In this document: one piece after another, positions 24,601 to 35,500 of the stretch
How positions within the stretch are numbered: the first letter of the stretch is position 1
Layout of the letters: every line of letters begins with the position of its first letter
Source: Bostrychus sinensis
Taxonomy: Eukaryota > Chordata > Actinopteri > Gobiiformes > Eleotridae
Direction of reading: 5' to 3'
Length of the DNA stretch: 64,000 nt
Assembly: GCA_020698575.1 (NCBI GenBank)
Contig: CM036257.1
Location: forward strand, 16,755,520 to 16,819,519
The notes under the pieces: model-generated
Database searches by the model: none
Told to the model about the DNA's origin: nothing
The model's input: only the letters and a program-made list of their open reading frames with translations
Translations under genes and position numbers: made by a program

Positions 24601-27600
24601 TTTGTGCACTGTACACATGCAGTCTTCAGATATGCAGACATAGAAAGTAACATGATACTTCATGTCATTTACATTTTTGCAGACAGAGTACTTTCTGAGT
24701 GGATTTTCTAAAACATACTCTTACTTTGGACTAACATGTTATTAAATTTCTAAATGCCCTGACCTTTTTGGCAAAGTGGTTGGTAATAGCAGTAGTGGTA
24801 GCAATCCAACCAGAAAGGGTCACAAGCCAGGGAATTCTTTGTGCCAGTCCCAAGCTTGGCTAAATGGAAAGGGCAGAGGAGAGGAAGGAAGGGCATCTTG
24901 TGTAAAACTTGCCAAATCAATATGAAAAACACTGCAGGCTAGGAGACAGATGATTAACTGTGGTGACCCTGAGAGGCAAAAGAAGAAGTAGTACTTCTAG
25001 CAGTAGTAGCAGCTCTTAAGTAAGTAAACTTTACATTCAGTACTTTTTACTTTTACTCCAGCAATGAATTTTATTTTACTTTTTACTTGAGTAATATTAT
25101 TAAAAAATGACTTGAGTCCTGAGTACTTCTTCCACCTCTGCTGAATCTGATGTATACATTCAGAGTTGTCCTTGTGAACTTTGTACTTCCCACACTTAGT
25201 GCATTGTCTGCCCACTGTAAATATAGATGTACTGTAGGTGACTTAGTTCACATGACATATTTCTTAACTTGTCCTGTTTTTGAGGATAAGGCCGGCTGAA
25301 CACAGGCGGGAAGGAAACACTGCATTCTTTCTAGGAGCTGCGCACTTCACAGAGAACAATTAGTGTGGATGAAAACACTGCTCAAAATAGTCCACTCTGA
25401 CACTTTCCTACGGCTACTGCCATTTGCTCTCATGGTCATATTAGGATAGAGGGATGAAGTCGAGTGCAGAGGTAAATAGTTGTACATTTAGGGAAGTGTT
25501 AAGGGTATGTCCATAGCAGCCAATGTGAATTTACTGTGAAAACACCGACAGAACATGAGTATATTAGTTGCTTTACAAAGTCAAACCATATGTCCACAAC
25601 AGTGTAAGGTTTTAAGCATTTGTACATGTCCTTGGAGGCAGTCAGGTGGAAGAAGTACTCCAAATCTGTTCTCAAGTAATAGTGCTGCTACTGCAAAATA
25701 ATTTTACCAAATTAGAAGTAAAAGTACACAAAAATATTGTTACTTGGGTAAAAGTGTAAGTTTACTTTAGTAAAAAGTGCTCACTGCTACTACTATTATT
25801 TCAAATAATGGCATAATAATGGCGCTACTGCTGCTACTGCTACTGTTCTCACAACTACTTCTTTAGCTTCTACCCACTTTGCTATCAAGGTCAAAACATA
25901 TTTTTAAAGTTTATTTAACTAAAAATACAATTTTTCCTCAAAAATGCACTCAAATAAGAGTATGTTATAGAAAATGCACCCAGGTAGTACATTATCATCA
26001 ATAAATGTAGTATGTAAATTACTTGAGTTAAAGTATCAGTATCTAGTTACTTTCCACTTCTGATAGCAACACACTTTTTCAATAGCAATGCATAAAGAAT
26101 GATTATTATTTCAAAGAGTCTGATAAGCTTCACTCTTAATTCTAAATGTCCACTCTGAAAAGGGACTTACATAACATCTAAACTGTTCCCTTCTTGTGAA
26201 ACCAAAGAAGTTCAATAGGTTTATCAACTTTTATCAGTGTTGGTTTTCTTAGTACGTCAAATATATTTTGTCAAATAGGTTTTCTTGCAGCCCGAATCCA
26301 CTGAGAGATAAGAAAAAATGCTGGAGTTTTCACTGGCAGAGGCTCTTCTTGTCTTGTAAGGCAGACCTTGACCAGACCAAAGTGAATGTTTTAAAGTTGA
26401 CATGATATAACAAGGTAACCGATTTTAGCTGCTTTGGCCACATTTTGGGGTTTGACAATTATCTTCGTTTGCATGGCAAAAAAAGTACTCAAAACCTCCA
26501 CTCAAGTAAACATGCTGTTTTTTTTAAATAATATTTCTCAAATAGAAGTAAAAGTCATCAACGAAGATGCCTCTTTCCAGTTTCACAATAGAATCCACTA
26601 CTGCTATCAGTAGCACCAGTCTGTTGTAGTTGTGAGTAAAATACCTGTTGCAGTTTTTAATGTCTGGAAAAGTTAGCGATCAGTGTCTGCTTTGACCTGC
26701 AGGGCTAATTCTGTGGAGAATGGTGAATAGTCAGGCCTGTGTTAGTTGAACATGCGTCAACATATGAAGCTGGAATTTCTGCTCTGTCTCTCCTCCTGGT
26801 ATCTGCAGAAAATCTGATCCATGCTTTACAGTTGACGGCACACAGGCCGAGCAAGGGGAGGACTAGAGATTTACAGCAGCGGTAAAATAGCTGAGATGAA
26901 GTTTAGTAAATGTTCTTTGATAACCAGAGGTGGAAAGTAACTTGATACTTTTACTCAAGCAATTATTTGAGTACATTTCTTTTATTAATTTGTTTTTTTC
27001 TGAGCACATTCCATTCCAAATGAGTAAAGTATATTATTATCTCTGTGGCAAAGTCATTAGCATCAGTAGTAGGAAGTAGCACTTTGTAAAAATACAAATA
27101 GTGGTAGCACAGTAGTAGTTAGAGGTCAACCGATATATCAGGTTGATTTTTGCCTTTTTTAGTCAATTGGCAATCAGCCGATTCTTGCCCTTTAATGCCA
27201 ATTTTTGGTCAGGCACATGTTCAACCATCTCGTAGCAGTTTGGGTTCTTACACTGCAGTTCATAGGAAACATCCAAAAATGCTATATCTCAGCCTGAAAA
27301 GTTTAAAATGACAATGAAAAGCATATTGTAGCTCTCCCCAAGCTCTACCTGCACAGCAAGTTTGATTGAGATAGTCTTAATGGTTTTCTCAAAAAACTCC
27401 TCTTTAACGGTTCTCTAAATTTTTAAAATCAGCATCGGCCATAGAAAAACCCATATTGCTTGACCTCTAGTAGTAGTATTTGTAAAAGAAGTAACTGATG
27501 TAACAACATACATGAGCACCTTTACTTCTCTTTGAGTAATATTATTTTGGTGTAGCAGTACTTGCTTGAGTCAAGATTTTGAGTACTTTTTTCACCTTTC

Positions 27601-30223
27601 ATCAACAAAGACCAGGATGTGCAATAATTTTTCCTATAAGCATTGTTTATGGTCTTTGGATAGATCTTTTTGTGCATGTCACTACTTTGATGTCCACTTT
27701 AGTTTTTGCTTGTTCCTGCCACATCCTCTCGTCTCTAACATCAAAACTGGGCAGATGAAAGCATACTTCCTACAGACTTTGTGGGCTGTAGGTACCGAAT
27801 GGAAAGACGCTAAAGGTTTTCTAAGGGGTCAAACACATCCATCAAATTGTGTTATAAATGCTGAGAATGTTTTGATAACAGTGAGGCTCAAACAGGCACG
27901 GATGTACGGTATGACCTTGAATGCTTCCCAGGCAGGCTGAGAAAAAGAGCCAAAATGTTCTGTAATCGCCTACGATGGTATGTGCATCTCTGGTGCAGAG
28001 TCGGCATGGGGCAGGGAGGAGATCTGGTGGGACAGGGGAGTACAAGGGAGTAGCACTGGAATGTATTCAACCTTATGTGGCTTTCAAACAAAAAATGTAG
28101 TCTTTGTAAACCAACTTAGACATGATTGGTGAGCTTGTGGTCATAAAAAAGTGTTTCAGAATAAAATATGAATACGTAAAAGCTAAATATTTCTATTCCT
28201 AATTTCTCTCATAAGTCAACACCTTAACACAGACCAGATGAAGCTAATAATATCTGAACCAACACTCGGCTTCTTGTATGTTTTTCTGACAGGAGGCCAA
28301 AGTGAAGAAGATCATGTCCAAGAAGGAGAGGAAGGACAGGAAGATGTTTTCCTCTAAAGACGACGAGCACTTGTTGTTGACGGGAGAGAAGCTGGCTGAC
28401 CGCAGAGGGTAAGGCCATGTAGAGTTATATGTAATGCTTATCAGTAGTAGTTCCTGTTATGATGAAATATAAAGTGCTATGTGTGGTTAGAGTATACTGA
28501 AATAGTCAAATATGCTGCCTGGCCAAAAAAAGAAAGCAAGCAAATAGGTAAGAGCCTCCCACTGGATAATAATTACTGCATGGGACTAGGTACAGCTGAC
28601 TACCTGAATATACTGAATGAGCAGGTTTTTCCATCAATGGATTTTTTCTTTCTTTATGGCACGGCTTATTCCAAGATGACAATGCCAGGATTCATCAATA
28701 CAAGATCTTGGCGAAAAATTACTGCAACGCTGGACAGAACCAAATGTTGACATTGCAGGAGCTTATCGAAACAATGCCACAGCGATTCAGCAAATGCATG
28801 CTGTAATCAAAGCTAAAGGCAGTCCAACAATATATTAGTGTAATTTTTTATTTATTTATTTATTTATTTTGGCTAGGCAGTGGAAATTCACTGTTAAATA
28901 TGAATTAATGCCTTGTTGGAAACACATCCACATGACCACAAGGGGTCACAAGCCAGAGTATTCCTTGTGCTTAGTCTAAAAAAGTGCACTGCAAAGTATT
29001 TCTACACAATAAAGTAATACATTTTATTTCATGGACAGTTTATACATACTGAATTAACACTGGTGTGTGTTTTTTTGCACTGACCTATGTATGCTTTGTA
29101 AACAATAAATTAACTAGTTACCAAACCTTACCTAATAAACTAATGCTTATAGTCTTTACAGCTGTTAATTCCTGGATCTAGATGTTGATCGGGATCCACA
29201 TTAAAAACTAATCATTACTTCCTTACTGACCTTATCTTAATATTCAATCAAAATCCGTCCATTACTTTTCTAACAAACCAACAAACTAATGCCATCAAAA
29301 ACCCAACTTCCTTGATTGAGATAATATGCTTTTACAAGTAAAAGTGTGAAGGCATTGTCTTCCCTTCCTGGCTACACAGCTATAAATGTCCCTACAAGCC
29401 ACTCCAGGTTTACATTAACTTCAAGTGTTCCTCGTCAGCCCGCTTTAATGGTCAAGTGTGCTGCAGTAAAAGTATTTCCATCTTGATTAGGAGTAATGAC
29501 GTCTTGTATAACAGTTGTTTATTTTATTCAAGACAGGGCCTCATTTGCCAGCAGCTATTAACATTTAAACTACTTTACGAAGGGGGCCATGTACTGTGAG
29601 GAAAACCTAAATGAATCACCCACTGTGTGACACAAACAACGGGAATTCCTATGTACCGTATATAATGGATTGTTTTATAAGGAACATTCCACTTTCCACA
29701 CTGTAAAAATGTCTGTCCTATTTATAGTTGTAAAGATAACATCGTCGAGAATGCTGTTTGTTTATTAACGTCTCTTAAATCTCTCTTCCTTTAAAGGTCG
29801 CATAAGAAAATCAAAGATGAAGAGAAAGAAAAGGAGAAGGAGAAGAAGCCAGAGAAGGGGCACTGTTTTTGGGATAGCGTCACCACGACCATGCGGCAGA
29901 TCTCACCGGCCAAAAAGCTGGAGAAGATCGAGGGTTGGGAGCCACCTCAAATGGAGAACTCAAGCGAAACGGACCAGAATGCGGACGACAAGAGCCAGAA
30001 GGGGGACTCTGTAGTGCCTTCCCTTGAGTCTGTAGACCCGGATTTGGACTCGTGGGCGGGCCGAGGTCTGGAAGAGGACAACTCCCGCTACGCTAACCTG
30101 TCGGACTCTAAAGATCCAGCGGCCGCGGTCAGGTGGACGGCCCGCGCTAAAGTCAAACTGGCCGGGATCGGCAGAATGGGCCGGGGGATTGTTTCGGAAA
30201 GTATGTGGGAGGGATTGAAATAA
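18693..30223 (+). CDS. tdrp: Testis development-related protein homologue, four coding exons
   Basis: Coding exons 18693-18779, 23263-23319, 28293-28408 and 29797-30223 join in phase to 229 codons (228 residues). The N-terminus MFKKNKSKVLVDYASEEDD parallels the basic-then-acidic start of mammalian TDRP. Exon 2 is a 19-codon acidic module (GEEEEEDAV). Exon 3 holds KDDEHLL, matching the KDDEQHLL block. Exon 4 gives FWDSV, then IEGWEPPQ, the most conserved TDRP motif, then the RWTARAKVKLAGI stretch near the C-terminus. The mammalian protein is a small nuclear/cytoplasmic factor linked to sperm motility; the role in fish is unknown. The protein is mostly charged and probably disordered. Introns of 4.5, 5.0 and 1.4 kb are crowded with mobile elements. 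It lies tail-to-tail with fbxo25, as in human. Confidence 0.9.
19510..19860 (-). mobile_element. Composite element, copy C (in tdrp intron 1)
   Basis: The left end TACACAGCACTGTGCAAATG is the best-preserved Tc1-type end of the family and is flanked by TA. The minus strand of 19632-19730 is the tRNA-like head, with an A box TGGCTCCGTGG close to consensus. The right end is lost. Confidence 0.55.
20518..20880 (+). repeat. hAT-family and trinucleotide-like repeat in tdrp intron 1
   Basis: Starts GTAAGAAGTACTCAAAATCTG and continues through an imperfect ACT/TAC-rich tract (20560-20710) into ACTTGAGTGG and AAATAAAAGTAGA blocks of the ACTCAAGTA family. Confidence 0.45.
22743..22900 (+). repeat. LINE 3'-tail repeat, copy 3 (tdrp intron 1)
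   Basis: Reads ATCCAGCCACAAGG, CACAAGCCAGAG, AAAGCCTAGATAAATGG and ends in GTGGCGACCCC with a short A-rich tail. This is the copy with the clearest 3' terminus. Confidence 0.6.
23425..23835 (+). repeat. Degenerate CTGGTTTAGTC minisatellite (tdrp intron 2)
   Basis: About 400 bases made of imperfect 11-12-base units of the form CCTGGTTTAGTC, with insertions and substitutions. The same unit forms the core of the hAT-type element at 39142-39489, so this block is probably a remnant of that family without recognisable ends. Confidence 0.7.
24800..24990 (+). repeat. LINE 3'-tail repeat, copy 4 (tdrp intron 2)
   Basis: Carries the full order ATCCAACC, GGGTCACAAGCCAGG, CCCAAGCTTGGCTAAATGG, GGAAGGGCATC, CTTGCCAAATCAATATG, GGTGACC and an A-rich tail. 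Confidence 0.65.
25645..26065 (+). repeat. hAT-type ACTCAAGTA element, tdrp intron 2
   Basis: Begins CAGGTGGAAGAAGTACTCC and ends near ACTTTCCACTTCTG, the expected CAGNGGTG-type pair, with ACTTGGGTAAAAGTG and ACTTGAGTTAAAG inside. Non-coding. Confidence 0.5.
26927..27590. mobile_element. hAT-type ACTCAAGTA element interrupted by a second element
   Basis: Left end CAGAGGTGGAAAGTAAC and right end near ACTTTTTTCACCTTTC. The body is split by the TIR element at 27119-27470, so the hAT-type copy is the older insertion. Confidence 0.5.
27119..27470. mobile_element. TIR miniature element (AGAGGTCAACCGATAT type), nested
   Basis: Starts TTAGAGGTCAACCGATATAT and ends ATATTGCTTGACCTCTAG, imperfect inverted repeats of about 18 bases. 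The interior repeats the half-palindromes CAGCCGATT and CATCGGCC. It sits inside an AGTAG-rich stretch that continues on both sides, which shows it inserted there. Confidence 0.65.
28515..28880 (+). mobile_element. Internally deleted Tc1/mariner transposon, tdrp intron 3
   Basis: Left end CTGCCTGGCCAAAAAAAG and right end TTTTGGCTAGGCAG form terminal inverted repeats. Between them is a fragment of a DD34E-type transposase gene: translation gives pieces such as PSMDFFFLYGTA, and then, after deletion and frame loss, the region around TRSWRKITATLDRT. The downstream TTTATT repeat (28848-28870) lies inside the right end. It is inactive: most of the transposase is missing and the frame is broken. 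Confidence 0.7.
28920..28985 (+). repeat. LINE 3'-tail repeat, copy 5 (short)
   Basis: Only the ACCACAAGGGGTCACAAGCC and GTATTCCTTGTG part of the repeat remains. Confidence 0.5.
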
Positions 30224-31350
30224 ACTTGTCTCATTAAAATGCAATAAATAAAGAGAATGAAGACCCAAACCAAATATACAAGATTTATCTAGAAAGTAAT
30301 GAGAAAGATATTTTAAATTGATCCTGGTATCCTAAGTATGCAACTTGTAAGTGTACATAACGCTCCTAGAGATTTTCCAATCTTCATAGCATCCCTGGAA
30401 GTCTTCAAGTGTGATGGCATTCAGACCCTGTGTAGAAGCCAAAAGGGTGTCCTTTCACATCATTGTTTATGTTTGGGAATATGGAACAAGTCAGGCCAAG
30501 CCAGGAGATGGAAGGTGGATGAGGAAGCACTATAATCTGTTTTTTTAGCCCAAAACTCTTTGACAGCCAAAGCAAGTATACAAAGCAAGGACACTCTGTG
30601 ACCTGAAGTTGTTCTGAAGTGACCAAGAACTTATATGTTAAATATTACTGAAGAATTTTTAAGGATTTGAAAGAACACCATTTTGATTGTGGATAACATC
30701 CTAAGAGCCACTTTGCAGGCTCTCAAAGGCTTCAGGGATGCTATGAAGAATGTAAAATTCTCTGTGTACTTTGAAGGAGACAATAACAAATCATATTTTT
30801 TCTGTTATTTAGGACACATCCTCTTATTGCTTCCTGGATACATCTTCTATGCTTCAATCTAGTTTGAAGGGAGCCAGACTTGATGCTAGCTGGCTATGTC
30901 AAGCTCCAGCAAAGCCCTTATTGTTCTCTGCACTTGATAAACTAGACAAGTCCCCGTGTTGTAAATGAAAACAAATGAACGCCTTACACTACTGTTCCAT
31001 TTCCACTAAAAAACACTGTCAACTGTAGATAATAAGTGAGCTTATGCAAATCTACAGCCACCAGTGCTGCTAAAGCCCACTGGCAAATGTGAGTCAAGCC
31101 TTAATGTCCTACAGGCGACAGCGGTGCGGTTTTGATTTATCTTATGAAATATTTTACTACGAGAAATAGTCTGTGTGAATGAATTTTGCTACTGTGTGAT
31201 TTGAAAAATTGAAGCATCGTAGAGCAATGTTTTGAGATTTGAATGCTATTTATGAAAATGTTTTAAAATTTAAGTCAAAATTCACTGTACTGTACACGTT
31301 TGAAGTGCCTTGTATTAATAAAAATGATGTATATTTGCAAAAATAAACTT
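30224..31350 (+). other. tdrp: tdrp 3'UTR
   Basis: The sequence after the stop ends in two clear AATAAA signals near 31317 and 31342, giving a 3'UTR of about 1.1 kb. An earlier AATAAATAAAG cluster at 30243-30255 could make a very short alternative. No further coding exon was found. Confidence 0.5.
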
Positions 31351-31626
31351 AAAATGATCTTGTGTCAAATCCTTCTGCATCAATGTGGTATAAAATAGAT
31401 GTCACTGTGTTTCAGTATTATGATGGGCGTTAAGTTTTATATGCCACTTTATTGCTGTGTATAGATGAAATGACAATAAGGTGTAATTTTTTTTATGAAA
31501 TTGTCCTTGTTTAAAAGAGGAACATTTGAATGTGATGTAGTGTAGTAGTCAAAGGTGGAAGAAGTAGTTATTTCAAAATAATGCATCTAAAGTTTACTCA
31601 AGTAGAAAGTACAGTACTTACTACTG

Positions 31627-31642
31627 CTGCCCTCTGGTGGTG
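31627..31642 (-). promoter_or_regulatory. CTCF-like motif
   Basis: On the minus strand the site reads CCACCAGAGGGCAG, which fits the CTCF core CCASYAGRKGGCRS at every position. It lies between the convergent ends of tdrp and fbxo25. Occupancy is unknown. Confidence 0.45.
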
Positions 31643-31844
31643 AGGTGAGTGTACATCCTACTTTGACCTTGAATGCTATTTTTTCTCACATAGTTAAAAA
31701 TTAAGTAAAAGTAAGATTTTAAGATTAAGACATCCTCGAGTAAACCTACTTACTTTCTATCTCTGACTATAGTATAGTGTAGTAGTAGTAGTAGTATAGA
31801 TGTCAAAAACAGAACAAGGAACTGCCGCATTTGTCAAAAGAAAT

Positions 31845-32542
31845 TTTTTATTATAGTTATTTTCTTCCAAGTAATCACAATAGTACCATCTAGACTACCA
31901 TCACATTGGATCGTTAGAGGAGGAATAAAAAAGTTTAAGAAAAGGATATAAAATCTTTCATAAATAGTATTTGTACATTTCCCTGTCTGTCACGTGACGA
32001 AAACAGATTATAAAAACCTGTACAGCTATTGGAGTCAGACATTATTTTCCTAAAGTGACTTCACAAAGCACATCTCACAAGGACAAAATATACAGTATAT
32101 ATAAACAGAGACTACAGGACATGCGTTCGTTTAACCCCAAAACACAGCCCAAGTCATACCAAACCCTGCTATAAAAACAATACAAATCAAACTGTATTGA
32201 TTTACATTTACTGTCATTATATTCACTTTACTTAAACCAACACTTAATACAACATGCCAAAACCTTATTTTACATTTAACCTCTTATTAAACAATCATAC
32301 TTACTTACATGTGCAGACATTATTTTCTCTCCATGTGCGTACAGAAGATCCCTAACCTTTTTACCCGTTAACAACATTCAAAACATCACTAAACACAGAA
32401 GTTTTTTTTCCTCATTAATGAGAGAAAGAAGACATGAAAAGGTCATTGCTTAAAGCCCTTTGTATTTGACTACATCGGTAACGTCTCGTACACACTTTTG
32501 GTTGGTTTTCGGGGGCAACAGTACCTTGAGCAAGACAGAGGT
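31845..32542 (-). other. fbxo25: fbxo25 3'UTR
   Basis: A minus-strand AATAAA (TTTATT, near 31847) lies about 700 bases after the fbxo25 stop. The transcript would end roughly 500 bases from the inferred end of tdrp. Confidence 0.45.
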
Positions 32543-35500
32543 TTAATATTGGAAGAGTTCAATAAAGTCCTGTGGGGAGATGGGCATGAGGCACTTGTCT
32601 GGCTCGATGGCTGTGCAGGGATGTCCACAGTCCTGCAACAGAGACAGACAAGCAGTTATTACTGAATCTTTGTCAAAAAAAGAAGCTGGTAGAAACATGT
32701 TTACAATGAACAGTAGACTGTATGATTTGAATTGTTCTGGTAAAATTTAATACACGTATCACAACACGAGGTGCACAACACAGTTTTGGCTGGTTTCTAC
32801 TCAACACAATGAGCATGCTCTACATACAGTATAAAAGCCCCTGTGTCATCAGAATCAACTAAAATAAGTTTTTTCGCCTAGCCATCAAGTAAACAGCTCT
32901 TTTATTATGGTTACTTAACATGGTTCCAGCAGCATTACCAATTTTCCTTATTTTCTGTCACATTTTTGAGACCGGCAAAATTCATTGTTTGGAAGTAAAC
33001 CAAAATGGTTGTTTTTAATTCAGTCAGTTCCATGTTTGCAACATAAAATGTAATATCATGACCTCCTTTTCATATTCTTTTATAGTTCTTTTTGAAGTAC
33101 CAACAAATAACAAGGGTAAGTGATTTTTTTAACTACATTTGTCTCAGCTTTGTCAACCATTTAGTAAATTGTATAATCACTGCAACCTGGTCTAGCTGTA
33201 TAAAGGCCACAATTAAAATGGAAGTGACTCTCAACATGAAGACACAAAGATAGACACAACACATGCAGATGGTATCACAAATCTGTCTATCACAAATACA
33301 CATGGGAAACAGTCACAACAGAAATGAATGATGGGAAACCAAGTACCTTGAATATTAATGCCAGGTGGAGATCCTAAAGGAATATGAGAGAAAAAAAAGC
33401 AAGAACAGAAGAAGAGGGGAAAGAAACCAAACCAACCAACATTAAACAGGGGTCAAGGAAGAGCCCAATTAGATCTGTAGATTATCTTGGCTGGATTAAC
33501 AACGCAGTGGTTACAGTTTACCTGCCAGAAGAGGATGTGACAGTGCTTGCAGTAGTGCAAAGTGTCGCCGTATTGCTCTTTCATGGGGTACTGCTTCTTT
33601 AAGGTGAAGTACATCAGCTTCCAATCCACACTGTCGCTGTTTGTCAAAACCAGATTCCTATGGAACTGCATTTGTGAAGGTGGACCACACACAAAGGCAC
33701 AGGAAGAGACAATATTTAAACTATCTTCACACAGGGGACATATATGCAATTATAAGATGCGTTATTAAAGGCAAAATAATGAAGAAATGCACTGTGTGAT
33801 AGGCATAGCTGTGTCTAAAATGTGGCAATCCTGCCCTCTAGTGGTGAAAGATGTGAAGCAGTTGAAGAAAGCAACAACTCATTTCACATTTTTGCCTTTA
33901 TAACCTACTGCTGGAGCTTTAAGAAACCTATGGTTAGGTTCTACGTTCACTCAAGATTTACATATGTTGAAGAAAATGTGGTTTCTGAGTACATTTTGTA
34001 AAACACACTTTTACTTTTTGAACTTAATTGCAGTGAGTAGCCAGGTTGGGAAAAGCAATAAGAATAGGAGTAAGTTTTTCTGGTTTACATTTAATAGTAT
34101 TTTTCAAGCAATCATTTTGTTGTTTATTTTTACTTCTAGTAAAATGATTTTAAAGTAGTACACTTTAGTACATTTTTTGAATACTTTACCTACCTTTGAG
34201 TATAGTAACATATCAAACATATTTGATTTGGGTTTATGGCAAAGTATCAGTGAATTTCTTGTGCAATTTACATTTATGTTTCTCACCTCTTTGTCGAAGA
34301 AGTGAAAGTAGCAGAGTTTTTTCCACAAGATCCTGTCCTCACTAAGGCAGTGCAGAGTGGGCAAGGCTTGACCCAGGTTGATGATGTCACAGGCATCAGA
34401 TAGTTTGCACAGGATCTTGTTCTGCATGTGGATCGGCAGGTCGCTCAGGGACATGCCACTGCACAGATGCTGAGCGGAAAAATTCATCGACTGTTAGATT
34501 ATTTATTAAAAATCTAAAGAACATTGTTCAGAGACACGGACCTCAGGGATCTGCAGGTTGTTGAGCTGCTCCTGCCACTTCTGAATCGTCTCGAGTCGGG
34601 ACATCCATATGTGGATGTTGCCCACGAGGACCACCCTCCCGATGTGAACAGTCAGATTGTGCAGAGTGGAGACCAAGTCCTGGAGCAGGTCTTTGACAAG
34701 GCGAGGGTTGTAGCAGTCATCAAGCACTAGAGGACACACAAAAAACACGGTAATGCTACAAGATAAAATATCTAAAGCAAAAACAAAACTCAAATTAATT
34801 TCAGAATTTTATAAAGGATAATAGCATTAATATTTTTAGACAGCCATGAACAATAATAGGAAACTGACTGGTTTGTATTGGTTAGAAAACACTGGGTTTG
34901 AAGGATCACTGCGTTATTTAAATTTATGATATACTAAAATTGTAACATACTAAAACACACCAAAATTAAATAACTGTAAAATAAAAATGAGCAAGTTTCT
35001 TTCTATATTTCTGTAATACTACAATGTTGGTTCATACAGGATTTGAAGGTAGAATGCTTTCAAAATATATAACCTAGTTCTTTATATTTCTCAATGTACA
35101 AAACAAATGGAATGAACAGAATGAATATGAGAATCTCTAAACATAGTCCAAAATAATATTGCTGTTTTGAGACACTCACCAGGCATTTTATAAAAAATAT
35201 ATCTTCAAGGCATTTCTCACTTCTCTTACATCGTATTGTAAATGACTGCTTTACAACCAGCAAAAATGCAGACGCACACTTGCATGACTGGTTTTTGATG
35301 CCATAAACTGCTGTTTAACAAATAAAAAGGTATCTGGTTGCCCTGCGCCCAAAGCCAAATGCAAGGGCACAACAACAAGAGCTCACTTCAAAAATGCTTT
35401 TAAAGTACACTCACCTTTTTGTACAATCTTTTCGAGTATATTGAAGTAATTCTTTTGAGCAGCTCCACTTAAAGACGTCAGCTTATTCCTGGCTATTAGC

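Noticed and set aside
27566..27940. A 124-codon plus-strand open frame in tdrp intron 2
   Set aside because: It starts within a hAT-type repeat end and has no recognisable motif. tdrp exons on either side splice without it.
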